Assembly: GCA_017549285.1 (NCBI GenBank) | Contig: JAFYVE010000034.1 | Span: forward strand, 1-36,292 | Direction: 5' to 3' | Source: Clostridia bacterium | GTDB taxonomy: Bacteria > Bacillota > Clostridia > Oscillospirales > Acutalibacteraceae | DNA length: 36,292 nt | Part shown: piece after piece, positions 6,216 to 12,981 of the stretch | Layout of the letters: every line of letters begins with the position of its first letter | Numbering within the stretch: position 1 is the stretch's first letter | Made by a program: the position numbers and the translations under genes | Notes under the pieces: generated by a model | What the model saw: only the letters and a program-made list of their open reading frames with translations | Database searches by the model: none | What the model was told of the DNA's origin: nothing

Positions 6216-8345
6216 ATGTTAATCAAAGCCGATTTAAAAGATGCAAAATGGGTCGGAACAGGTAAAAAAGATTATCCGGTTGTAATCAGTTCTCAATTTA
6301 ATGCAGAAAATATAAAATCAGCAGTAATAACAGTAGGTTGTTTCGGAACATTCAGACTTTTTGTAAACGGACAAAAAGTTACAGATGAACTTTTCTTGCC
6401 TCTTAACACCGATTTTGAAGAACGATTCAACATAGAATACAGCGATGAGCCGTATACAGATGAACTTTCACACAGACTGTATTGTCCTGAATTTAATATA
6501 ACAGAATTTATTAAAAACGGAAACAACAAGCTTGAATTTTATCTTGCTCCCGGTTTTTATGAATTCTATGATTACGGCACATCAAAAATATGCTGGAAAA
6601 TCAATATAATTAAAAATGACAACACCGAAGCCTTTGCTGTATCGGATACTGATGCTGTATATTCAGAGTTTTATGTTACAGAAGCAAATATGATAACAGG
6701 TGAAACACACGATTTTACAAAGAAAAATTGTGTATCACACCCAGTAAATGTGTTTGAAGCTCCCGACACACCGATGTATATTCAGGACTGTCCTTCAGAC
6801 AGATTGATAAGAACAATAAAGCCCGTATATCTCGTAAACAACATTTATGATGCAGGTGAAGTTTTCACAGGCTACCCTGTTATAAAGAGCAAAAAAGCTC
6901 AAACTATAAAAATAAGATATTCCGAACTTCTCAATGCAGACGGAACTCTTGATGAAATGCATATTTATGACCAACATACAGATTACATAACAGACGATAA
7001 AGAGAGAATTCTTCATCCCGAATTCACCTGGCTTTGCTTCAGATATTTTGAAGTTATTGGTGACTGCGATGTTATTGAATGTGCAGTTACTCACGCTGAT
7101 GTAAATGTTTCATCTTCTTTTGAATGCAGTGATGAAATTCTTAATTATGTTTACAAAGCATATATCAGAACACAACTTGCAAATATGCATTGCGGTATTC
7201 CCTCAGATTGTCCTCATACTGAAAGAAGAGGTTACACAGGTGACGGCCAGCTGACCTGTGCTGCATCAATGATGCAGCTTGATGCACAAAAATTCTATAA
7301 AAAATGGATTGCAGACATTGTTGACTGTCAGGACAAAAAGACAGGTCATATTCAATACACAGCACCTTTTGTACCTTCAGGCGGCGGCCCCGGCGGATGG
7401 GGTTGCGCAATCGTTATGGTGCCTTATGAATATTACAAAGCTTACGGTGACAAATCAATTTTTGAAAACACATTTGACTGTATGCTGAAGTGGTTTGATT
7501 ATATGGATGCGCACAGCGAGAATGACCTTGTTACGAGTGATCTTCCCGGTGTATGGTGTCTCGGAGACTGGTGTGCTCCCACTCAGAATCAGCTTAACAA
7601 AATGAACGGTATGACAATACCCCAGCCTTTTGTAAACACATATTTCTTCATTAAGGCTATGGAGAATTTCCTTGATATATGTGACATAACAGGAAAAACC
7701 GGATACAAGGAAGAAATTGAAACGAAAATTGCAGTTAAGAAGAATGCAATAATAAAAGAATACTTCAATGAAACAAACGGTGATTTTGCAGATAATGAAC
7801 AAGGTGCAGATGCATTCGCTGTTGATATAGGTCTCGGTGATGACAGAACATTTGACAATATCATAAAGCATTACACCAAAACCAAGCAGTACGACACAGG
7901 CATTTTTGGAACTGATATACTTACAAGAATTCTGTTTGAGAAAGATAATGCTGATCTGGCTTTCTCTCTTCTTACTTCAAAAGAAGAAACATCATATTAT
8001 ACACAGATAATGAGCGGTGCCACTACCCTGCTTGAATACTGGAACGGAGTTCGTTCACAATGCCATCCTATGTTCGGTGCTGTTACAAAATATCTGTTTG
8101 AATATATTCTCGGAATCCGTCAGGTAGAAAAATCTGCTGGATATGAAAAAATAGTTGTCGCACCTGCCTGCTTTGATAAACTTAAATTTGCAAAGGGAAA
8201 AATCAATACAATCAAAGGTGAGATTGCTGTTGATTACACAGAAAATAAAGCAATAATTGAAATCCCCGAAAATGTAAAAGCCGTATTTATTCTCAGAAAT
8301 ATTACAAAAGAACTGAACTCAGGCAAAAATATAATTGAACTTTAA
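6216..8345 (+). CDS. Alpha-L-rhamnosidase, glycoside hydrolase family 78
   Basis: The 709-residue protein is predicted to release terminal L-rhamnose from plant or microbial glycans. The N-terminal third (residues 1-300) is the beta-sandwich region seen in GH78 enzymes. The catalytic (alpha/alpha)6 barrel carries the family motif DCPHTERRGYTGDGQ (residues 331-345, with Glu336 and Asp343), the GGWG and VWCLGDWCAPT segments, and TTLLEYWNG with Glu607 in the position of the general base. A small C-terminal beta domain follows. There is no signal peptide, so it is cytoplasmic and would act on imported oligosaccharides. The start is the ATG at 6216, after AAAGGAG. It has its own promoter and terminator; no transporter or rhamnose-pathway gene is adjacent. 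Confidence 0.9.
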   Translation: MLIKADLKDAKWVGTGKKDYPVVISSQFNAENIKSAVITVGCFGTFRLFVNGQKVTDELFLPLNTDFEERFNIEYSDEPYTDELSHRLYCPEFNITEFIKNGNNKLEFYLAPGFYEFYDYGTSKICWKINIIKNDNTEAFAVSDTDAVYSEFYVTEANMITGETHDFTKKNCVSHPVNVFEAPDTPMYIQDCPSDRLIRTIKPVYLVNNIYDAGEVFTGYPVIKSKKAQTIKIRYSELLNADGTLDEMHIYDQHTDYITDDKERILHPEFTWLCFRYFEVIGDCDVIECAVTHADVNVSSSFECSDEILNYVYKAYIRTQLANMHCGIPSDCPHTERRGYTGDGQLTCAASMMQLDAQKFYKKWIADIVDCQDKKTGHIQYTAPFVPSGGGPGGWGCAIVMVPYEYYKAYGDKSIFENTFDCMLKWFDYMDAHSENDLVTSDLPGVWCLGDWCAPTQNQLNKMNGMTIPQPFVNTYFFIKAMENFLDICDITGKTGYKEEIETKIAVKKNAIIKEYFNETNGDFADNEQGADAFAVDIGLGDDRTFDNIIKHYTKTKQYDTGIFGTDILTRILFEKDNADLAFSLLTSKEETSYYTQIMSGATTLLEYWNGVRSQCHPMFGAVTKYLFEYILGIRQVEKSAGYEKIVVAPACFDKLKFAKGKINTIKGEIAVDYTENKAIIEIPENVKAVFILRNITKELNSGKNIIEL

Positions 8346-8375
8346 AAAAAGCACCCGTCGGGGTGCTTTTTTTTT
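8344..8375. terminator. Bidirectional terminator
   Basis: GCACCC (8351-8356) and GGGTGC (8361-8366) form a stem with a GTCG loop, flanked by seven A (8344-8350) and nine T (8367-8375). It can end the plus-strand rhamnosidase transcript and the minus-strand amidase-radA transcript. The stop codon of the 41-residue ORF touches its edge. Confidence 0.92.
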
Positions 8376-8500
8376 CAATAAAATATTTCCTGCTTTTTAT
8401 GATATTTTTTTATAACGTGTTTTACAGCTCTCCACACAAATGCAAGTGTTGTAAAAGCCATAAATGTAGCAAGCGGATTTTTTACATTATTCTTTTTCAT
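8375..8500 (-). CDS. Small 41-residue basic, possibly membrane-associated protein
   Basis: This is a 41-codon frame with an ATG at 8500. A full GGAGG site (8512-8508) lies 7 bases upstream, overlapping the end of the preceding gene. The product starts MKKNNVKNPLATFMAF and has one short hydrophobic stretch (about residues 9-26) followed by a very basic tail containing VKHVIKKYHKK. The stop codon abuts the bidirectional terminator, so the frame uses the space between gene and terminator almost exactly. I recognise no family. The ribosome-binding site and position make translation likely, but conservation is untested. Confidence 0.65.
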   Translation of the reverse strand: MKKNNVKNPLATFMAFTTLAFVWRAVKHVIKKYHKKQEIFY

Positions 8501-8503
8501 ATT

Positions 8504-9217
8504 TTAACCTCCGAATAAAGGAATGATACTTCCGATATCATACAATTGATTATCATCGAGTGATAAAGCTTTCACAGAATACTTTTCAAGGAATTCCATT
8601 ATTTTATCTGCATCGGAATGAGTGTTTATATCGCCGCAGAAAGCAATTGTATCACGGGATATTCTGCCCGAAGCACCGCCTATGAATCCGTAATCAAAAC
8701 CATTGAGTTTTATACTGCCCTTTGAAAGAAGAAGAACATCAAGACCTTCATTTTCACAGGCAGTTGCAATTGACGGATCATCGGTTATAATTGCGTTATC
8801 GGTAACGGGCAAAACAGAACATTTTGTATATCCTTGTTTTACATTAATAAATATATATTCCTTATCTTTGAAATATTTTAACACAGTCGGTGATACGGTG
8901 TCAATATTACAGATAAGCTTTCTGCCAAGCGGTACACAATTCAGAAGGACATCGTGGGGATATTCTTTTCCGATCTTTTCGGGAATAATTATCACACATG
9001 GAACGATATCTTTCATCAGATTCTCATATTCACTCATTTCTGATGCAATAAAAAGTGTATCCTCTCCGTCAAACAGAAATGATATGTCTGAATGAAAAGC
9101 TATATTTTCATTGACTGAAGTATTTCTGTATGTTGTTATCACATCAAAACCGTATTTTCTCAGATTTGCCGTTGCGTTTTCACTCAGACCGTTTGCAATA
9201 ACAAATTTTTTCATCAC
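8504..9217 (-). CDS. DUF6873-like (GME-fold) protein of unknown function
   Basis: The 237-residue protein resembles the uncharacterised DUF6873 family, thought to share the fold of guanidino-modifying enzymes. Matching segments are HDVLLNCVPLG, QGYTKCSVLPV, AIITDDPSIA, DYGFIGGASG and FCGDINTHSD. I assign this from memory of the family pattern, not from a search. A Cys in GYTKCS and Asp/His residues could form a catalytic site, but no reaction is known to me. I chose the GTG at 9217, which overlaps the radA stop by 4 bases and has GGAG 8 bases upstream; the ATG at 9214 is the alternative. It is co-transcribed with the amidase gene and radA. Confidence 0.78.
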   Translation of the reverse strand: MMKKFVIANGLSENATANLRKYGFDVITTYRNTSVNENIAFHSDISFLFDGEDTLFIASEMSEYENLMKDIVPCVIIIPEKIGKEYPHDVLLNCVPLGRKLICNIDTVSPTVLKYFKDKEYIFINVKQGYTKCSVLPVTDNAIITDDPSIATACENEGLDVLLLSKGSIKLNGFDYGFIGGASGRISRDTIAFCGDINTHSDADKIMEFLEKYSVKALSLDDNQLYDIGSIIPLFGG

Positions 9218-10581
9218 AGAACAATCTCCGTGAAAGCATCACGTATTGTTTTTACACCGCAGATCTGTGCCTGATTTTTAACTTCATCGGGAAGAGATTT
9301 ATAGTTATGATACGGAATGATAATCTTTCTGAAACCGAGTCTGACAGCTTCATTCACACGCTGTGCCGCATTTGAAACGCCTCTGATTTCACCTGCAAGT
9401 CCGATTTCACCGAATGCAATAACATCATCTTTGAGAATCATATCTTTTAATGAAGAAACAAGTGCAAGCACAACAGAAAGGTCAGAAGCAGGTTCATTTA
9501 TACGAAGACCACCGATAATATTGAGATAAACATCGGTATTTGCAAAATAATACCCTGCCCTTTTTTCAAGAACAGCAATAAGCATTGACATACGATTGAA
9601 ATCATAGCCGTTTGTCATACGTCGTGGAGTGCCGAATCCCGTTGGAGTAACAAGAGCCTGAACTTCGGCAAGAATCGGTCTTGAACCCTCCATAACACAC
9701 ATTACGCACGTACCTGAAGTATTTTTCGGTCTGCCTTCAAGAAGCATTTCAGAGGGATTAGGAACTTCTTCAAGACCAGAATCACTCATTGTGAAGACAC
9801 CTATTTCATTTGTTGAACCGAAACGGTTTTTAACAGCTCTTAAAATACGGTAAGACATATTCTTGTCACCCTCAAAGTAAAGAACTGTATCAACAATATG
9901 CTCAAGCACCTTGGGACCTGCAATATTACCGTCTTTATTGACATGACCGACAATAAAGACGGGAATTGAAAGACTTTTGGCAGTTCTCATAAAGAGATTT
10001 GTGCATTCACGTACCTGAGTAACACTGCCCGTAGCGGACTGCACATCAGTTATATTCATTGTCTGAATAGAGTCAATGATAACCACATCGGGTTTATCCT
10101 TCATAATGATTTCAGTTATATATTCTGCATCTGTTTCACAAAGAACAAACAGATTTTTACCCGTTGCGTCAAGTCTTGAGGCTCTGAGTTTTATCTGACT
10201 TGCAGATTCTTCTCCTGAAACATATAGAACTTTTTTTGTTTGTGCAAGATTCTTACAAGCCTGAAGAAGAATTGTTGATTTGCCAATACCGGGGTCACCG
10301 CCGATAAGAACAAGCGAACCTTTTACAAGTCCGCCTCCGAGTACACGGTTAAATTCCGAAATCCCCGTATCATAACGGATTTCGGAAGTTTCACTTATTT
10401 CGTCAATAATAACTGCCCTGCTTCTGTCTGCATTAAAGCTTCTTTTTTTCTCTGCTGAAGCTGAAACAGAAAACTCCTCCATAGTGTTCCATTCACCGCA
10501 TGAAGGACATTGACCAAACCATTTTGCACTGTCGTAACCGCATTGACTGCAGACATAAGCTGTTTTATTTTTCGGAGCCAT
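9214..10581 (-). CDS. radA: DNA repair protein RadA (Sms)
   Basis: RadA is a RecA-like ATPase that promotes branch migration during recombination and repair. The 455-residue length is normal. In order: a four-cysteine zinc finger (CSQCGYDS to CPSCGEWNT, residues 11-32), Walker A GGDPGIGKST (94-103), Walker B VVIIDSIQT, the RadA-specific KNRFG motif in AVKNRFGSTNEIG, and a C-terminal Lon-protease-like domain. The start is the ATG at 10581, after AAAGGCGGG. The gene follows the amidase by 17 bases and overlaps the next gene by 4 bases, so all are in one operon. Confidence 0.96.
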   Translation of the reverse strand: MAPKNKTAYVCSQCGYDSAKWFGQCPSCGEWNTMEEFSVSASAEKKRSFNADRSRAVIIDEISETSEIRYDTGISEFNRVLGGGLVKGSLVLIGGDPGIGKSTILLQACKNLAQTKKVLYVSGEESASQIKLRASRLDATGKNLFVLCETDAEYITEIIMKDKPDVVIIDSIQTMNITDVQSATGSVTQVRECTNLFMRTAKSLSIPVFIVGHVNKDGNIAGPKVLEHIVDTVLYFEGDKNMSYRILRAVKNRFGSTNEIGVFTMSDSGLEEVPNPSEMLLEGRPKNTSGTCVMCVMEGSRPILAEVQALVTPTGFGTPRRMTNGYDFNRMSMLIAVLEKRAGYYFANTDVYLNIIGGLRINEPASDLSVVLALVSSLKDMILKDDVIAFGEIGLAGEIRGVSNAAQRVNEAVRLGFRKIIIPYHNYKSLPDEVKNQAQICGVKTIRDAFTEIVL

Positions 10582-10598
10582 AATTAGCCCGCCTTTCG

Positions 10599-11330
10599 TC
10601 AGTACGCACCGGTACTGTATTCCTGAGTTTTATTATTTATATAATCAATTATTCCGTCACAGATTGCTTCAGCTATTCTTTTCTGATAATCTTCATTTTT
10701 TAGCTTTTCAAGTTCTTCACTATTTGAGAGAAAACCACATTCGGCAAGGATTGCAACGGCTTTTGTTTTATACATGAGATAAACTGATTTATCACATTTC
10801 TTGATTTGTCTTGTGTTATCGGGCTGAAGTTTTTTAACAACAGTTTTTTGTACATATGAAGCAAGAGCTTCACTTTCAGGATTATTGGGAGAATAAAAAA
10901 CCTGAGTGCCGTTATATTTGCTTTCGGTAAAATAATTCTGATGAACGGAAACATAAATGCTGTTTTTGTATTTTTCTGATATTTTCAGCCTGTTTCTTAT
11001 ATCGGAAACTTTCTGTTCTTTGATTGTATTTGCATTTGCATCGTGAATTGAATTATTATCATCACGTATAAGAAGGGTTTTATACCCTTTTTTTACAAGA
11101 TAATCATTCATTTTCAAAGCAATTGCAAGATTGAGATGCTGTTCTTCAGTCCCGTCAGGAGCTACTGCACCGCCGTCTTTTCCTCCGTGTCCTGCGTCAA
11201 TTATGATAAGCGGAACATCGTCAGATACGGAACTGACAACAGATTTTTCAAAAGAAGCATTGATAAAAACAAGAAAAATCAATACTACTGCTATTATAGA
11301 ATAATATCCGTAATTTATCAAGTGTTTCAT
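10599..11330 (-). CDS. N-acetylmuramoyl-L-alanine amidase, CwlD-like
   Basis: This Amidase_3 family zinc enzyme cleaves the bond between N-acetylmuramic acid and L-alanine in peptidoglycan. The 243-residue protein has an N-terminal membrane/signal segment (about residues 8-24), then IIIDAGHGGKDGG (first zinc His), the acidic EEQHLNLAIALKMNDYL helix, SVHQNYF (second zinc His) and LAECGFLSN (catalytic Glu). Size and the AECGFLSN/YQKRIAEAI ending resemble CwlD, the amidase needed for spore-cortex muramic lactam, but no other sporulation gene is visible. The start is the ATG at 11330, after GGGTGA; the upstream in-frame extension runs back over the promoter region to 11408. Confidence 0.9.
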   Translation of the reverse strand: MKHLINYGYYSIIAVVLIFLVFINASFEKSVVSSVSDDVPLIIIDAGHGGKDGGAVAPDGTEEQHLNLAIALKMNDYLVKKGYKTLLIRDDNNSIHDANANTIKEQKVSDIRNRLKISEKYKNSIYVSVHQNYFTESKYNGTQVFYSPNNPESEALASYVQKTVVKKLQPDNTRQIKKCDKSVYLMYKTKAVAILAECGFLSNSEELEKLKNEDYQKRIAEAICDGIIDYINNKTQEYSTGAY

Positions 11331-11351
11331 ATATATCACCCGATAAATATT

Positions 11352-11381
11352 ATTATAAAATAGTAAAAAATATTCCGTAAA
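11352..11381 (-). promoter_or_regulatory. Candidate promoter of the amidase-radA operon
   Basis: On the minus strand, TTTACG (11381-11376) is 18 bases from a perfect TATAAT (11357-11352). The -35 touches the end of the small-peptide terminator, so the two units are packed tightly. Confidence 0.55.
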
Positions 11382-11416
11382 AAGAAAAATCTCCATGGCT
11401 TCTGCCATGGAGATTT
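11381..11416 (-). terminator. Strong terminator after the 38-residue peptide gene
   Basis: A perfect 13-bp stem (11387-11399 with 11404-11416) centred on CCATGG and closed by a 4-base loop is followed on the minus strand by TTTTTCTTT. It begins 9 bases after the peptide stop codon and is the longest perfect terminator stem I noticed in the window. Confidence 0.93.
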
Positions 11417-11425
11417 ATTACTGAA

Positions 11426-11542
11426 TTAGAATAAGTCGATTGAATACTGTTCAGCAAGTGCAAAAACGTCGTCCCAACCGATGATACCGAGCTTCCACAT
11501 CATCTTGAGAACAACCTTGAGGAGCTTAAGGATAACCTTCAT
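11426..11542 (-). CDS. 38-residue amphipathic peptide, autonomous gene
   Basis: This frame has an ATG at 11542 and a TAA at 11428-11426. The product starts MKVILKLLKVVLKMMWKLG and ends AEQYSIDLF. Lysines at 2, 6, 9, 13 and 17 fall on one face of a helix and hydrophobic residues on the other. The second half is acidic (DD, E, D). A purine-rich AAAGGTAGG site lies 8 bases upstream. The unit has its own promoter (11581-11609) and strong terminator (11381-11416). All five Lys codons are AAG, all four Ile codons ATC, all three Asp codons GAC, and half of the Leu codons CTC, as in the highly expressed gap gene here and unlike neighbouring genes. I recognise no family. Membrane-active peptide, leaderless bacteriocin, signal or small regulator are possible. 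Confidence 0.78.
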   Translation of the reverse strand: MKVILKLLKVVLKMMWKLGIIGWDDVFALAEQYSIDLF

Positions 11543-11580
11543 TTTTTTCGCCTACCTTTCACATATAACAATGTAACTTA

Positions 11581-11609
11581 ATTATACATTAACAAATAGA
11601 CAAAATCAA
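11581..11609 (-). promoter_or_regulatory. Promoter of the 38-residue peptide gene
   Basis: On the minus strand, TTGATT (11609-11604), 17 bases, then a perfect TATAAT (11586-11581). The predicted start near 11574 gives a leader of about 32 bases to the ATG. Confidence 0.8.
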
Positions 11610-11626
11610 GCAATTATGGAAATGTT

Positions 11627-11656
11627 AAAAAACAGTTAATATTTATAAAACATTAA
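11627..11656 (-). terminator. AT-rich terminator after the cyclophilin gene
   Basis: A 9-bp AT-rich stem (11636-11644 with 11648-11656, one G-U pair, 3-base loop) overlaps the stop codon of the preceding gene. On the minus strand it is followed by CTG and six T. It would separate the cyclophilin operon from the small-peptide gene. Confidence 0.6.
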
Positions 11657-12321
11657 TTTAAAGTTTCAGGTTCTGCGTAATTCACACCGAAAGTATCAAC
11701 AGAAATTGATTCGATTATTATCTTATTTACAGGTGTTGACATCTCACCGCTTGACATATTGAGAGTAACTTCCGCATCTGCAATTTTATCAAGAACATCG
11801 AGACCTTCAATTACCTTACCGAAAGCGGCATACTGACCGTCAAGATGAGGAGCATCTTCATGCATAATAAAAAACTGTGAACCTGCTGAATCAGGCATTT
11901 TGCTTCTTGCCATTGAAATAACGCCTCTTGTGTGAGCAAGGTCATTTTCAACACCGTTACCTGAAAATTCACCTTTGATGCTGTAACCCGGGTCACCGCC
12001 CCCTGTACCATCAGGACAGCCGCCCTGAATCATAAAGCCTTTATATACTCTGTGGAATGTAAGACCGTCATAAAAAGCTTTATTTGCAAGAGAGATGAAG
12101 TTTTTGACTGTATTGGGAGCTTTGTCAGGATAAAGTTCAACTTTCATTACACCATAATCTTTGACGGTGATTGTTGCAACAGGGTTGCCTGTTGCAGAAT
12201 CAACAGATGAATTGTTTTCCGTATCTTTATCTGAATCATTGTTGTTTTTTGTGCAACCTGAAAATGCAAGAACAGAAAACATAAGAACAAATGCTAAAAC
12301 CAATGATACGTATTTTTTCAT
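11653..12321 (-). CDS. Cyclophilin-type peptidyl-prolyl isomerase, lipoprotein
   Basis: The 222-residue protein is an extracellular, membrane-tethered folding catalyst. It has a lipoprotein signal peptide ending AFSGC (Cys23), a Asn/Asp/Ser-rich linker, and a full cyclophilin domain from about residue 50. The catalytic Arg is present in FHRVYKGFMIQGG, and the GSQFFIMH and FGKVIEGLDVLDKI segments are intact. AAAGGA lies upstream of the ATG at 12321. It follows a diverged second cyclophilin by 18 bases and is the last gene of a three-gene unit with a sugar-phosphate transferase. Confidence 0.94.
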   Translation of the reverse strand: MKKYVSLVLAFVLMFSVLAFSGCTKNNNDSDKDTENNSSVDSATGNPVATITVKDYGVMKVELYPDKAPNTVKNFISLANKAFYDGLTFHRVYKGFMIQGGCPDGTGGGDPGYSIKGEFSGNGVENDLAHTRGVISMARSKMPDSAGSQFFIMHEDAPHLDGQYAAFGKVIEGLDVLDKIADAEVTLNMSSGEMSTPVNKIIIESISVDTFGVNYAEPETLN

Positions 12322-12339
12322 AGTTTCAAAATCCTTTCA

Positions 12340-12981
12340 TTATTTACGGATAATTGTGGGATTCGGAAAATCAACACCGAAATCGTTTATTTTAACAGAT
12401 TTTATACCGACAGGAGAAGTAAACTTACCGTCTGTATTCTCTGCAGACGCCAGAGCATCAACAACATCCATACCTTCAATCACTTTACCGAAAGCTGTGA
12501 ATGTATTATCAAAGTGTTTCTGGTCTTTTGTAAGGATGAAGAACTGACCTGTAAGCGTATCAGAATCTGATGTTCTTATCATTGAAACAATGCCTCTTTC
12601 ATGAGTAAGAACAGCATTATCTTTATCCTGAAGTTCATCCTTTACGTAATATGGTGCTGATGCTTCAGATGACTGATAACCTGTCATAAGAATACATTTA
12701 TTACGCACTTCAGAGAAACACATTGTATTGTAAACTTTCTCATTTGCAAAAGCAATAAAATTTGCAACAGCATTAGGAGCTGCATTATAGTAAAGTTCGA
12801 TCTTTATAACGGCATTATTTGTAAGAGTTATAACTGCTTCAGGATTCTTTTCAACTTCAACAGTTATAATTTCATCACCTGTGGGATATTCTTCATAGAA
12901 ATTCCCGTCAGGTTCATTCTTGCACGAACAAAAAGAAACACCAATTATAAAAATGAGCATAAGACAGATAACTTTTTTCAT
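12340..12981 (-). CDS. Diverged cyclophilin-like lipoprotein, catalytic Arg lost
   Basis: The 213-residue protein is a paralogue of the next gene. It has a short lipoprotein signal ending FCSC (Cys20, or Cys18) and a cyclophilin-like domain. QFFILTKDQKHF and AFGKVIEGMDVVDAL are well kept, but the active-site block FHRVxxGFMIQGG is replaced by FSEVRNKCILMTG. The catalytic Arg is therefore Glu, and the glycine-rich loop is degraded. Proline-isomerase activity is unlikely; a binding or chaperone role is possible. The ATG at 12981 overlaps the stop of the upstream transferase gene by 4 bases, with GGAG inside that gene, so the two are translationally coupled. Confidence 0.88.
   Translation of the reverse strand: MKKVICLMLIFIIGVSFCSCKNEPDGNFYEEYPTGDEIITVEVEKNPEAVITLTNNAVIKIELYYNAAPNAVANFIAFANEKVYNTMCFSEVRNKCILMTGYQSSEASAPYYVKDELQDKDNAVLTHERGIVSMIRTSDSDTLTGQFFILTKDQKHFDNTFTAFGKVIEGMDVVDALASAENTDGKFTSPVGIKSVKINDFGVDFPNPTIIRK

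Noticed and set aside
7455-7871. 138-codon minus-strand frame antisense to the rhamnosidase gene
   Set aside because: It overlaps the conserved GH78 catalytic domain and has no promoter or ribosome-binding site.
8703-9095. 130-codon plus-strand frame antisense to the DUF6873-like gene
   Set aside because: No start context; the minus-strand frame has the operon overlap and conserved blocks.
11331-11652. Non-coding RNA as the sole content of the gap between the amidase and cyclophilin genes
   Set aside because: The start codon, ribosome-binding site and biased codons of the 38-codon frame favour a coding gene, though a dual-function RNA is not excluded.
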